Assembly: GCF_036248275.1 (NCBI RefSeq)
Contig: NZ_CP109181.1
Span: 496,001 to 560,000, forward strand
Direction: 5' to 3'
DNA from: Streptomyces sp. NBC_01716
Lineage (GTDB): Bacteria > Actinomycetota > Actinomycetes > Streptomycetales > Streptomycetaceae
DNA length: 64,000 nucleotides
The translations under genes were made by a program, and so were the position numbers. Positions 1 through 8,765 of this stretch are shown here, piece after piece (the stretch's first letter is position 1; every line of letters begins with the position of its first letter). The notes below the pieces were generated by a model. That model was not told the DNA's origin. It saw only the letters and a program-made list of their open reading frames with translations, and did not search any database.

Positions 1-527
1 AGACCGGCGACGGCCAGCAGCAGGGCGTCGGCCTCTTTGGCCGCGAGCTTCTCCAGCCGGCGGTTGGCGTTGCCGCGCATCGGTACGCAGATGAGGTGCG
101 GGTGGGAGGCGGCGAGCTGGGCGACGCGCCGGACGGACGACGTACCGACCCTGGTGCCCGCGGGCAGCTCGTCGAGGGTGTGTCCGCCGGGGTGGACGAG
201 GGCATCGCGGATGTCGTCCCTCTTCAGGAAGGCGGCGAAGACGGTCCCGGCGGGCAGCGGCCGGTCGGCGGGGACGTCCTTGACGCAGTGCACCGCGAGG
301 TCGGCCTGTCCGGCGAGGAGGGCGGCGTCGACCTCCTTGGTGAAGGCGCCCTTCCCTTCCACCAGCGAGAGGTCGCCCATCCACTTGTCGCCGGTGGTCT
401 TGACCGGGACGACCTCGGTCGCGATGCCGGGGTGGAGCGCGGTCAGTTCGGCGCGCACTCGCTCCACCTGTGCGAGCGCCATCGGCGAGTCGCGGGAGAC
501 GATGCGGATCAGTTCTGGGGTGGACAT
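1..527 (-). CDS. hemC: Hydroxymethylbilane synthase (porphobilinogen deaminase), 5' part; cut by window edge
   Basis: Converts four porphobilinogen units into hydroxymethylbilane in cytoplasmic tetrapyrrole synthesis. About 175 N-terminal residues are present; the rest lies beyond base 1. Family motifs are visible on the minus strand: an N-terminal [10 protein letters not shown] segment (usually RGSPLALAQ), [24 protein letters not shown] (the segment with the essential Asp/Lys region), GTSSVRR and RGNANRRL. The ATG at 527 gives [14 protein letters not shown]. The dipyrromethane cofactor cysteine would lie outside the window. The start region departs a little from the standard hem-cluster enzyme (RD in place of RG), so this may be a second hemC copy; no other heme genes are visible here. 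Confidence 0.9.
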   Translation of the reverse strand, partial: MSTPELIRIVSRDSPMALAQVERVRAELTALHPGIATEVVPVKTTGDKWMGDLSLVEGKGAFTKEVDAALLAGQADLAVHCVKDVPADRPLPAGTVFAAFLKRDDIRDALVHPGGHTLDELPAGTRVGTSSVRRVAQLAASHPHLICVPMRGNANRRLEKLAAKEADALLLAVAG

Positions 528-866
528 GGCGTTCACCCTAGAGCCTCGGGAGTGCGCTCCCGGCACCCGCCCCGGCCGCCCATCACACCCGCGCGGAGCG
601 CGCGTTGGCCGCCTCGGTCAGGTGTGCGAGAGAAGCGGCCGCGGCAGGCTCGGGGGAGCGATGTAAAGACGACGTAAGCAGATGGCCGAATGTACGACCA
701 CGTCCCTTCGAAGCCCGCACACGGTGTCGGACCGAGTACGCCCGAATCCGCCGGTTACCCGTACAGGTGAGCTTGGCATCGCGGCGCATGGCGGCTCCCC
801 CCGTACGGAATGAACTCAGAGCCAACGTCACCGTGAGTGACCATTCTTGCCCGTGGGAGTGCCGTG
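528..866. other. Divergent intergenic region hemC / P450
   Basis: About 340 bases between two divergent genes, so both promoters should lie here. The only structure I see is a short hairpin at 547-562 (CGGGAG, 4-nt loop, CTCCCG) close to the hemC start. Open frames in this stretch have no recognisable protein character and I treat them as non-coding. Confidence 0.5.
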
Positions 867-2075
867 ATGACCGGCGTGGACTCAGTACAGACCTGCCCCT
901 TCCGCCATGACGAGGCCCTGGAACCCGACCCCTTCATGGCCAGGATGCGTGTCGAGGCGCCCGTCGCCCGTGTGCGCATGCCGTACGGCGAGGGCGAATG
1001 CTGGCTGGTGACGCGGTACGAGGACGTGAAGACCGTCACCTCGGACCGCCGCTTCAGCAGAGCCGCCCTGATCGGGCGGGACTTCCCCCGGATCACTCCG
1101 GCGCCCATCGCGCAGTCCGAGTCGATCAACCTGATGGACCCGCCCGCGCTCAACAGGGTGCGCAAGCTGATCACCAAGGCCTTCACCACCCCGCAGGTGG
1201 AGGCGCTGCGCCCGTGGACCCAGCGGACGGTGGACGGCCTGCTGGACACCATGGCCAGAAGCGGCGCTCCGGCCGACATCGCCGACCATCTCGCGGACCG
1301 GCTGCCGCTGATGACGATCTGCGAGCTGCTGGACGTACCGGAGGCGGACCGCCCTCAACTGCGCCAGCGCGCCATGGACATGATGTCCATGAACGCCGCC
1401 GACCGGAATTCGGCGGTCGAGGCGAAGGCATGGCTGCGCGCCTACTTCTCGGAGCTGACGGCGGAGCGGCGGAGGTCACCCGGCGAGGACCTGATCAGCG
1501 GCCTCGCCACGGCGCGCATCGGCGACGAGATGCTCGACGCGGACGAACTCGCCGTGCTGGCCATGCTCCTGGTGATCACCGGTCACGACACCACCACGTA
1601 CAACATCAGCAACATCGTCTATACACTGCTGACTCAGCCCGAGCGCGCGGCCGAGCTGCGCGCCCGGCCCGAACTGCTTCCGCAGGCCCTGGAAGAACTG
1701 CTGCGCCACATCCCCTTCCGCCAGGGCGTCGGCATCCCCCGCGTCGCGACGGAGGACGTCGAGTTCGACGGTGTCGTCATCAAGGCCGGCGACACGGTCC
1801 ATGTGTCCTATCTGACGGCCAACCGTGACGAACTCGCCTACGACCGCCCCGACGAGCTCGACTTCCACCGTGAGAACCCCGCCGTGCACATGACCTTCGG
1901 TTACGGCAGCCACCACTGTCTGGGCGCCCACCTGGCGCGCATGGTGCTCCAAGTCGCCATCGGCACACTGCTCAACCGTTTCCCCGACCTTCGTCTGGCC
2001 GTCCCGGCGGAGGAGGTGCGGTGGAACACCGTCTCGATCTGGCGATACCCGCTCGCCCTGCCGGTCACCTGGTAA
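867..2075 (+). CDS. Cytochrome P450 paired with RppA (biaryl-coupling/melanin type)
   Basis: A soluble class I P450 of about 402 residues. It shows the I-helix motif ITGHDTT, the ExxR helix (EELLR) and the heme-binding segment FGYGSHHCLGAHLAR with the ligand cysteine near residue 351. The ATG at 867 is preceded by GGGAG at a good distance; a GTG at 837 would add ten residues but has no such site. Only 10 bases separate it from rppA, whose ribosome site (AAGGAG) overlaps the end, so the two are one operon. By family context (CYP158A2 of S. coelicolor, RppB/P450mel of S. griseus) it probably couples or oxidises the naphthol made by RppA. No ferredoxin is adjacent. The specific product is inference. 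Confidence 0.85.
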   Translation: MTGVDSVQTCPFRHDEALEPDPFMARMRVEAPVARVRMPYGEGECWLVTRYEDVKTVTSDRRFSRAALIGRDFPRITPAPIAQSESINLMDPPALNRVRKLITKAFTTPQVEALRPWTQRTVDGLLDTMARSGAPADIADHLADRLPLMTICELLDVPEADRPQLRQRAMDMMSMNAADRNSAVEAKAWLRAYFSELTAERRRSPGEDLISGLATARIGDEMLDADELAVLAMLLVITGHDTTTYNISNIVYTLLTQPERAAELRARPELLPQALEELLRHIPFRQGVGIPRVATEDVEFDGVVIKAGDTVHVSYLTANRDELAYDRPDELDFHRENPAVHMTFGYGSHHCLGAHLARMVLQVAIGTLLNRFPDLRLAVPAEEVRWNTVSIWRYPLALPVTW

Positions 2076-2085
2076 GGAGCTGATC

Positions 2086-3213
2086 ATGGCAACTCTGTGC
2101 AGGCCCGCCATCGCAGTCCCCGAGCACGTCATCACGCTGGAACAGACCGTGGAGCTGGCACGGGAGCTCCACCCCGACCATCCCCAACTCGAACTCGCGG
2201 TACGGCTCATCAGCAACACCGGTGTCCGCACCAGGCGTCTGGTGCAGCCCATCGAGACGACTCTTCGGCATCCGGGCTTCACCACCCGTAACGCCGTCTA
2301 CGAGGCGGAGGCGAAGAGGCGGGTGCCGGAGGCCGTACTCCGTGCGCTGGACCACGCCGAACTGACTCCGCGGGACATCGACATGATCGTCTACGTGTCG
2401 TGCACCGGCTTCATGATGCCCTCGATGACCGCGTGGCTCATCAACACCATGGGCTTCACGTCGGAGACCCGGCAGCTGCCGATCGCTCAACTGGGCTGCG
2501 CCGCGGGCGGTGCGGCCATCAACCGGGCGCACGACTTCTGCTCCGCGTATCCGGAGGCGAACGTACTGATCGTGTGCTGCGAGTTCTGCTCGCTCTGCTA
2601 CCAGCCGACGGACCTCGCCGTGGGCAACCTGCTCTCCAACGGCCTCTTCGGGGACGCCGTCGCCGCCGCGGTGGTACGGGGCGAGGGAGGCACCGGCGTA
2701 CGTCTGGAGCGCAACGGCTCCCATCTGGTGCCCGACACGGAGGACTGGATCTCCTACGCGGTCCGTGACACCGGATTCCACTTCATGCTCGACAAGCGGG
2801 TGCCCGGCACAATGTCCGTCCTCGCGCCCGCCATGCGGGAGATGGCGGAACCGCACGACTGGGACGTGTCCGGACTGGACTTCTACATCGTGCACGCCGG
2901 AGGCCCCAGGATCCTGGACGACCTCTGCCAGTACCTCGACGTACCGGCGGAGATGTTCCGCTACAGCAGGGCGACCCTCACCGAGCGCGGCAACATCGCG
3001 AGCGCGGTCGTCTTCGACGCGCTGGACCGCTTCTTCGAGGACGGTGGGGCCGAGCACGGTGCGCGCGGGGTGATCGCCGGCTTCGGGCCCGGCATCACGG
3101 CCGAACTGTCCCTCGGCACCTGGTCGGTGGCCGGCCGGGAGAGCGGACAGATCGAACGGGAAGTGATCCTTCCGACGCCGGTCCTGATGGCGGGCTCGGA
3201 CGCGGCCGGCTGA
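2086..3213 (+). CDS. rppA: Type III polyketide synthase, 1,3,6,8-tetrahydroxynaphthalene synthase
   Basis: Homodimeric chalcone-synthase-like enzyme of 375 residues that condenses five malonyl-CoA units to tetrahydroxynaphthalene, which oxidises to flaviolin or polymerises to HPQ melanin. The N-terminus MATLCRPAIAVPEHVI is nearly identical to what I recall of characterised RppA. The catalytic triad falls at the canonical positions: Cys138 (QLGCAAGG), His270 (IVHAGGP), Asn303 (RGNIAS); the RppA-specific Cys106 (YVSCTGF) is also kept. The start is fixed by the AAGGAG just upstream. It is co-transcribed with the P450 in front and ends at a strong hairpin. In S. griseus rppA comes first; here the order is P450 then rppA. 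Confidence 0.95.
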   Translation: MATLCRPAIAVPEHVITLEQTVELARELHPDHPQLELAVRLISNTGVRTRRLVQPIETTLRHPGFTTRNAVYEAEAKRRVPEAVLRALDHAELTPRDIDMIVYVSCTGFMMPSMTAWLINTMGFTSETRQLPIAQLGCAAGGAAINRAHDFCSAYPEANVLIVCCEFCSLCYQPTDLAVGNLLSNGLFGDAVAAAVVRGEGGTGVRLERNGSHLVPDTEDWISYAVRDTGFHFMLDKRVPGTMSVLAPAMREMAEPHDWDVSGLDFYIVHAGGPRILDDLCQYLDVPAEMFRYSRATLTERGNIASAVVFDALDRFFEDGGAEHGARGVIAGFGPGITAELSLGTWSVAGRESGQIEREVILPTPVLMAGSDAAG

Positions 3214-3244
3214 TCCGGCCCGGCAGCCGGCCGCCGCTGTCCTC

Positions 3245-3280
3245 AGGTGCCGGACGGGACCGCTGTCCCGTCCGGCACCT
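3245..3280. terminator. Strong bidirectional terminator after rppA
   Basis: A perfect 16-bp inverted repeat (arms 3245-3260 and 3265-3280, arm core GTGCCGGACGGGAC) with a 4-nt loop sits between the convergent ends of rppA and the trypco2 gene. There is no long U tract, as is usual in Streptomyces. Confidence 0.85.
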
Positions 3281-3303
3281 CGCGGAACACCCTCTCGACG
3301 CGG

Positions 3304-3639
3304 CTATCTCGGGCCGCCCACCCGGAAGCCGGGTCCTTCCGGCGGATCGTCCCTGTCGTGCGGCATCAGCTCGATCTCGATGCGGTGCATGCTCTCGTGC
3401 GCCGCCGTCGCACCCGCCTCCGCCGTGACGACTCCGATGTTCAGCCCGCCCTTGCCGGTGCCCTCGCGCCGTACCTGCACCAAGAATTCGACGTGCACCC
3501 GCTCCACCCGGAACTGGAGCCCGCTGTCACGCCCGCCCCGCCGCGCCTCTTCCAGTTCCTCGCGGATCCGGCCGATCACCTCGGCGAGACCGACGGTCTC
3601 CGCTCCGTCGTATCCTCCACGTCCGCCACGCGCGCTCAT
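3304..3639 (-). CDS. Trypsin-co-occurring domain 2 (trypco2) protein
   Basis: A cytoplasmic protein of 111 residues made almost entirely of one domain: an amphipathic helix LAEVIGRIREELEEA, then strands LQFRVERVHVEFLVQV, GLNIGVVTAE and a closing HRIEIELMP. This is the layout of trypco2, a domain named for its linkage to trypsin-like proteases in predicted bacterial conflict/signalling systems. The ATG at 3639 has GAGGGGGG at a suitable distance; a longer version is possible but lacks support. It is divergent from the protease-kinase gene that starts 64 bases away, which fits the co-occurrence. It may be a substrate, activator or inhibitor of that protease; this is not known. Family assignment is from memory of the pattern. 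Confidence 0.75.
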   Translation of the reverse strand: MSARGGRGGYDGAETVGLAEVIGRIREELEEARRGGRDSGLQFRVERVHVEFLVQVRREGTGKGGLNIGVVTAEAGATAAHESMHRIEIELMPHDRDDPPEGPGFRVGGPR

Positions 3640-3702
3640 TCCGACCCCCCTCGTCACACAGCGGGGGTCCATTGTCACACCCCGTGGTTATTGTTGAGCA
3701 GT

Positions 3703-6700
3703 ATGAGGCAGCTGGAGACCACGTCCAACTCCGCGTCGCAGGAGGACCCTTGGCGGGTCCGGCTGGTCGAGGGGGAGAACAGCGCCGCGCCGCCGCTCGG
3801 GGCGGGCGTGCTGCTGCCGGGTGGGCTCGTGCTCACCTGCGCCCATGTGGTGCTGTCCAAACCCCGTCGCGGGAGCGGCGGTTCGGGGGAAGCCGGGAGA
3901 CGCGACGGTCCGCCCCGGCCGGTCGCGCCGCTGTACGCGGAGTTCCCCGGCACCCGCGGGGATCCGCCCCCGCGCCTGCGCGCCGAGGTGCTGGCCGACC
4001 AGCTCAAGCCGCCGACCTCGACCTTCAGCGCCGACATCGCCCTGCTGCGGCTGGCCTCCGTGCCTCCGGTTGAGACCGCCGTGCTGCACCGCCAGATCCC
4101 GGCTCTCAACGAACTGGTGCACTCCGTCGGGTACACGGACGAGCTGCCCGGCGGCGAGACCATCAACGCGCGGCTCATGGGGCGCGGCGGCCCCGCGCGC
4201 TATTCCGAATGGGTCCAGCTCAACCCGGTCGACGAGTCCTTCGCGGTACGCCCCGGCTACAGCGGCGGCGGCGTGGTCCATACCCGCACGGGCGGGGTCA
4301 TCGGCATCATGACGTACCGGTACAAGGACCATCGGTTCTCGGTCGACTACGCGTACATGATCCCGACCGAGACGATTCTGCGGTATCTGTCGGTCCTGCG
4401 GCCCCGGCCGGCCGGTCATCAGGACGAGTTGAAGGTGACGGGGCGCGCCGCCCTGTCGCACACCATCCCGTTCGACCCGCCCAGGAGCGGATCGAACCGC
4501 GCTCTCGCTCTGCGCCGCAAGGTGACCCACTGGCTCATCGACGCGGCTCCGGCGACCGGCGCGGCGTCGGCCCCCGCCCCCGCCCCGGTCTCGGATCCGG
4601 TCTCCGGGGCCGACCCGGCGGCCGGCAGGCGCACCGCCACGGAACCGGTGGAGCTCGTCTTCGCCCGCGACGGCCGTCCCGACGACATCTCGGCGGTCTA
4701 CGCCACGCTCAACCTGGCCGACCGTGAACGCAATCCGCGGCCGGCCGACCGGGGCGACCCCACCGAACCGCCGGTCGGCTCGATCGACATGGCCGTGGAC
4801 GCGCAGGGCCGGACGGCAGGACAGCTCATCGCGCGCACCGCCGAGCGCATCGGCCTGGTGGGTCCGTCGGGGCCCACCGGACCGTACGACGACGAAGGAC
4901 CGTACGAAGGGCGCGGACCGGACGAGCACGAGGGGCCGGACGACCGCGACCGCCTGCTGGCGCGGATCGCCGGGGACAGCCCGCCGATCTCCGCCGCCTT
5001 CCTCTCGGTCGACAGGGCGGCGCCGACAGGCGAGGCGGTGCTGCCGCTGCTGAAAGCGTTACGGAAGGGCCGGCTGACCCGCTTGCTGCTCGTCTTCCGC
5101 GACCCGGCGTCCCCGCTGCTCGAAGACGTCGTGGACACACTGCTCGACGACGCGTGGGCCGAGCGCCGCACAACGGCCCTCGCGGCGCGGCTCGCCGTGC
5201 TCGCCGAGCTGGAGAAGAGGTTCCGCAGGCTGTACGCGCACTCCGGCGACCGGGGCGTCACCGACGCGCCCCGGCCGGTGTATCGCCAACTGTCCTCCCG
5301 GCTGGCCGAGTTGCGTACGGACGGGGAGGTGCCGCACAGGAGCGCCGCTCTCGCGTACGACCTCTTCCTGCTCGACATCGCCGTCGAGGAAGCGCTCCAG
5401 TCGGCCGGGTCCGCCGTACGGCTCCTCGACCGCCCCAACTCACCGGGTGAGTATGTCGTGAATCCGTCCGGTGGCGGCCTCACCGATCTGCCGCACATCA
5501 CCGTCGACGATCCCGACGCCTTCGTGGAGCCCGAGCCCGATCCGGGGCCGGGGCCCGGCCCGGGGACTCCGACGGAGCCGGAGGCCGGCCTCGTACGCGG
5601 CCAGGAGCTCCACCAGCAGTACAAGGTCGTCGGACTGCTCGGCGAGGGCAGTTACGGCCAGGTGTATCTGGCCCGCGACCAGATGCTGGACAACCGTCCG
5701 GTGGCCCTGAAGGGCGTACGGGACCCCGACGACCCGACCGACCGGTGGATCTCCCGCCTGGAACTGCTCCGGCTGGTCAGCCTCAACCACCCTTCGATCA
5801 TCAAGGTGTTCAACTACGCCCGGCATCCCGGCCACCCCAAGCAGCCCGAACACCCGGCCAACAAGGCCCGGTTCATCGTGATGGAGTTCGCGGACGGGGC
5901 ACCGCTCCAGTGGGTAGCCGAGCAGATCGCGCGCAACGCGGCGCCCTTCGACGGCTACCGCGTCCATGAGTTCATCGCCGTCTACGGGCTGCTGATCCTG
6001 GACGCGCTCCGCCATCTGCACGAGGACGAGGGCTTCGTCTACGGCGACCTGTCCCTCACCAACGTCATCCACTGCGGCAGCGGCATCAAGCTCATCGATG
6101 TCGCGGGCGTACGGAAGATCGGCCACGCCGGCCCGGTCACGTATCCGGCGCCCGAGCTCGGCAGTTCCACCAAGGTGACGGTGGCGGCTGATCTGTACGC
6201 GGTCGGGGCCGTCCTCCAGGAGCTGCTCGACCGGGTCCCCGCGCGCGCCGCCGACCTCGGTACGACCTCACTCCAGCGCGTCCTGCACCGGGCACGGGCA
6301 CCGCGCCCCGAGGACCGGTTCGCCGACGCGCAGGAGATGTCCGTCCAGCTCCGCGGCGTGCTGCGCGAGTTGCGCTCGCTGCGTCTCGACGAGGAGACGT
6401 TCGAGCCCTCACCGCTGTTCGCGGTCGCGCCCGCCGCGCTCGACGGCGAACTCGGCAAGGCGCCGCCCCTCGAACAGTGGCGGCACGGCGGGAACGACAA
6501 ACGGCCGCTGACCATACGGCCGCCGGAACCGGCCGAGGTGGCCGTGGGCCTGCCCGTGCCCAAGGTGAGCCGCCAGGACCCCAACTGGAAGGAGCTCCAG
6601 CGCACGTCGTACGACGATCCGGCCGGGCTGCTCCAACTCAGCGCCGACTGGCAGCTCTCCCCCGAACTGGCGCTCCTGCGCTGCCGTCTCCATCTGGAGG

Positions 6701-7629
6701 TGAGCCGCTACCGGTCGGCCGACGCGGGCAGACATCTGGCGTCTGCCACGGCCGAGTTGAGGCGGGCCGAGGCCGCCGTCGGCTCCCTGGCCGAGTCCGA
6801 CTGGCGGCTGCGCTGGCACCAGGGTCTGCTCCATCTGGCCGGGAACGACACGGCGTCGGCGCTGCGCTCCTTCGACCAGGTCTACGCGGCGATTCCCGGC
6901 GAGTACGCGCCGAAGCTCGCGCTCGGCTACTGCCACGAGGTCCTCGACCACCCGCGCGAGGCCATGGTGTTCTACAGCGCGGTGTGGAAGCGCAACCACG
7001 CGCTGGGCAGTGCCGCCTTCGGCCTGGCCCGTATCCATCTGGCCGACGGCGACACCCGGCTCGCCCTCGGCCGGCTCGAAGCCGTTCCCGCCGACTCGCG
7101 GCATCGCACCGCCGCCCGCACGGGCATGGCGCGTATCCACGCGGACCTGCCGGCCGACGGTGCTCCGCCGACCGTGGCCGCCGCCAAGAGGGCGTACGAG
7201 GCGCTGCACCGGCTCGCCAGATACGAGGGGATGACGGACCGTCAGGCCCAGGACCGGCTGCGCACCGACCTGCTGGAGCTGTTGCTGCGGCTGGTCACCA
7301 CTCCCCCGGAGCCGGATCCGCTCGGCGCGCTCCGCGAGGCGCTGGACGCGGAGATCCCGATCCCTCGCACCGAGCACGAGCTGCGGAAACAGCTGGGCGC
7401 GGGCTACGAACGGCTCTCCGAGCAGGTGCCCCGCACCACCCTGCGCGAGCACAGGACGCTGGAGAGAGCCCTGCTCGACAACGCCTTCCGCACCCGGCCT
7501 TACGCGTTCGCCCACAGCAGGGGCGAGCAACGCCAGGGCCGGCTGCGGGGCTGGCGGCCCGGCCGGCTGCGCGCCACCCGGGCGACGGACCCGCAGCCGG
7601 GGGCGGACGCCGCCGGCGGGGAGCGCTGA
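3703..7629 (+). CDS. Trypsin-like protease / PknG-like Ser-Thr kinase / TPR fusion
   Basis: About 1308 residues, cytoplasmic (no signal peptide or membrane segment). Residues 1-240 are a trypsin-fold protease with a complete triad: His48 (LTCAHVV), Asp111 (SADIALL), Ser187 (PGYSGGG). Residues 250-620 are a Pro/Gly-rich linker plus an unassigned globular part. Residues 625-890 are a kinase: Gly loop GEGSYGQVY at 647, VALK Lys670, catalytic YGDLSLTN (Asp782, Asn787), metal Asp799 (LIDVAGV), APE-like YPAPEL. Tyr-x-Asp instead of His-Arg-Asp is as in mycobacterial PknG, but the catalytic-loop Lys is Ser784. Residues 940-1210 are PknG-type TPRs (YAPKLALGYC, AFGLARIHLADGD). The PknG rubredoxin is absent. 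A TTA codon lies at 5059. The stop overlaps the next start. The ATG at 3703 lacks a clear ribosome site. Confidence 0.85.
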   Translation: MRQLETTSNSASQEDPWRVRLVEGENSAAPPLGAGVLLPGGLVLTCAHVVLSKPRRGSGGSGEAGRRDGPPRPVAPLYAEFPGTRGDPPPRLRAEVLADQLKPPTSTFSADIALLRLASVPPVETAVLHRQIPALNELVHSVGYTDELPGGETINARLMGRGGPARYSEWVQLNPVDESFAVRPGYSGGGVVHTRTGGVIGIMTYRYKDHRFSVDYAYMIPTETILRYLSVLRPRPAGHQDELKVTGRAALSHTIPFDPPRSGSNRALALRRKVTHWLIDAAPATGAASAPAPAPVSDPVSGADPAAGRRTATEPVELVFARDGRPDDISAVYATLNLADRERNPRPADRGDPTEPPVGSIDMAVDAQGRTAGQLIARTAERIGLVGPSGPTGPYDDEGPYEGRGPDEHEGPDDRDRLLARIAGDSPPISAAFLSVDRAAPTGEAVLPLLKALRKGRLTRLLLVFRDPASPLLEDVVDTLLDDAWAERRTTALAARLAVLAELEKRFRRLYAHSGDRGVTDAPRPVYRQLSSRLAELRTDGEVPHRSAALAYDLFLLDIAVEEALQSAGSAVRLLDRPNSPGEYVVNPSGGGLTDLPHITVDDPDAFVEPEPDPGPGPGPGTPTEPEAGLVRGQELHQQYKVVGLLGEGSYGQVYLARDQMLDNRPVALKGVRDPDDPTDRWISRLELLRLVSLNHPSIIKVFNYARHPGHPKQPEHPANKARFIVMEFADGAPLQWVAEQIARNAAPFDGYRVHEFIAVYGLLILDALRHLHEDEGFVYGDLSLTNVIHCGSGIKLIDVAGVRKIGHAGPVTYPAPELGSSTKVTVAADLYAVGAVLQELLDRVPARAADLGTTSLQRVLHRARAPRPEDRFADAQEMSVQLRGVLRELRSLRLDEETFEPSPLFAVAPAALDGELGKAPPLEQWRHGGNDKRPLTIRPPEPAEVAVGLPVPKVSRQDPNWKELQRTSYDDPAGLLQLSADWQLSPELALLRCRLHLEVSRYRSADAGRHLASATAELRRAEAAVGSLAESDWRLRWHQGLLHLAGNDTASALRSFDQVYAAIPGEYAPKLALGYCHEVLDHPREAMVFYSAVWKRNHALGSAAFGLARIHLADGDTRLALGRLEAVPADSRHRTAARTGMARIHADLPADGAPPTVAAAKRAYEALHRLARYEGMTDRQAQDRLRTDLLELLLRLVTTPPEPDPLGALREALDAEIPIPRTEHELRKQLGAGYERLSEQVPRTTLREHRTLERALLDNAFRTRPYAFAHSRGEQRQGRLRGWRPGRLRATRATDPQPGADAAGGER

Positions 7630-8765
7630 TGGGCCGCCGGTACACCGTGCCGGCGCTGCTCCGGACCGCCCGGACAGCGGGGCGGTCTGCCGGGCGTGCC
7701 GTGTGGCGGTCGACAGGGCGGCCGATGTGGCGCTGGTCCTCCGGCCGCAGGCCCACCGCGGACACGCGACGGCACACCGCCCCGTTCCTGTTCAGCCGCA
7801 TGCTGCTGCTTCCGGCGCTCGCGCTGACCGTCCTGGCGCTCGCCGGGACGGCGTATCTCGACCTGCACGGCCGTACGCAGCAGCTGCGCGAGCGCTACGC
7901 CCCCGCCATGGTCGAACTGGCCCATGCCAGAACGTCGTTGGCGCTCGCGGACGCCGAAGCCACCCGGCGCCTTGGTGACAACGGCAGGGATCCGCTGCTC
8001 CAGACCGATCTCGTCGGGCTCGGCGAGAAGTATCCGTCGCTGCTGACCGAGGCGGCACAGAGCCTCAACAACGCGGCACAGACCAAGGCGCTGCGCACCG
8101 ACCAGGAGCAGGAGGTACGTGTGGTGTCCGGGCTCGTGGTCGCCTACGACGACTGGATACGCTGGTCCGACAGCCATCACGAGAGCAAGGCCCTGCGCAC
8201 GGCCGGGCTGGACTACGCGGAGAGCCTGCTGCGCGACACCGGCACCCCCGCCGAGCCCATGGCCGTGCTCAACCGCATCAAGGCCCTCGAAGGTGAGCTG
8301 GACGCGGACGCGTCGGAGCTCTCGGGCTGGAGCCCGCTCTCCGCCGTGACGGCCTCGGGCGCCCTGCTGGCCGTGCTGGTCTTCGTGTTCACCGTCGCCG
8401 GCACCCTGGACTTCATCCGCGACCGGTTACATGTACGGAGCCTGCTGCTGATCCTGTACGCGCTGCCGGTCCCGCTGGTCCTCGGCGTACTCGTCCTCGG
8501 CGCCCTCGGCCAGCACCGCGCGCAGCGGGAAGTGCGGGAGGCGGGCGTCGAGCTGGCCGCGGTGAGCGCGACGGCGAAGGCCGATCCGACGATCGAGGAT
8601 CTGGACGAGCGACTGGCCGTCGAGCTGCGCGGCACTCACCCGGGCGGCTGGGCGCTGGCGGCCGAAGTCGCCCTGATGGTCGGCTCGGTGGGCGCGGTGG
8701 CGTCCGGTTTCACACTGTTCCACTACGGCCGCGGACACTTGAAGATCTTCTGGAGGACGCCGTGA
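7629..8765 (+). CDS. GlnX-like four-helix membrane sensor protein
   Basis: 378 residues with a basic N-terminal tail, then transmembrane segments at about 57-76, 238-262, 270-294 and 340-362. The segment 80-237 between the first two is predicted to be outside and helical, like a sensory domain. This matches the layout of GlnX, the membrane partner of PknG in mycobacteria. Its ATG overlaps the kinase stop (TGATG) and its own stop overlaps the next gene (GTGA), so it sits translationally coupled between the intracellular kinase and the extracytoplasmic lipoprotein. A TTA leucine codon occurs at 8427-8429. Sequence similarity to GlnX is weak by eye; the assignment rests on topology and gene order. 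Confidence 0.7.
   Translation: MGRRYTVPALLRTARTAGRSAGRAVWRSTGRPMWRWSSGRRPTADTRRHTAPFLFSRMLLLPALALTVLALAGTAYLDLHGRTQQLRERYAPAMVELAHARTSLALADAEATRRLGDNGRDPLLQTDLVGLGEKYPSLLTEAAQSLNNAAQTKALRTDQEQEVRVVSGLVVAYDDWIRWSDSHHESKALRTAGLDYAESLLRDTGTPAEPMAVLNRIKALEGELDADASELSGWSPLSAVTASGALLAVLVFVFTVAGTLDFIRDRLHVRSLLLILYALPVPLVLGVLVLGALGQHRAQREVREAGVELAAVSATAKADPTIEDLDERLAVELRGTHPGGWALAAEVALMVGSVGAVASGFTLFHYGRGHLKIFWRTP

Noticed and set aside
583..831. Short minus-strand frame in the hemC/P450 gap
   Set aside because: Arg/Ser/Ala-rich composition typical of random GC-rich sequence, no ribosome site, and it lies over the divergent promoter region.
3672..3694. TTGTCA and TATTGT as a promoter for the protease-kinase gene
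   Set aside because: Only 11 bases separate them, too short for a sigma-70-type promoter.
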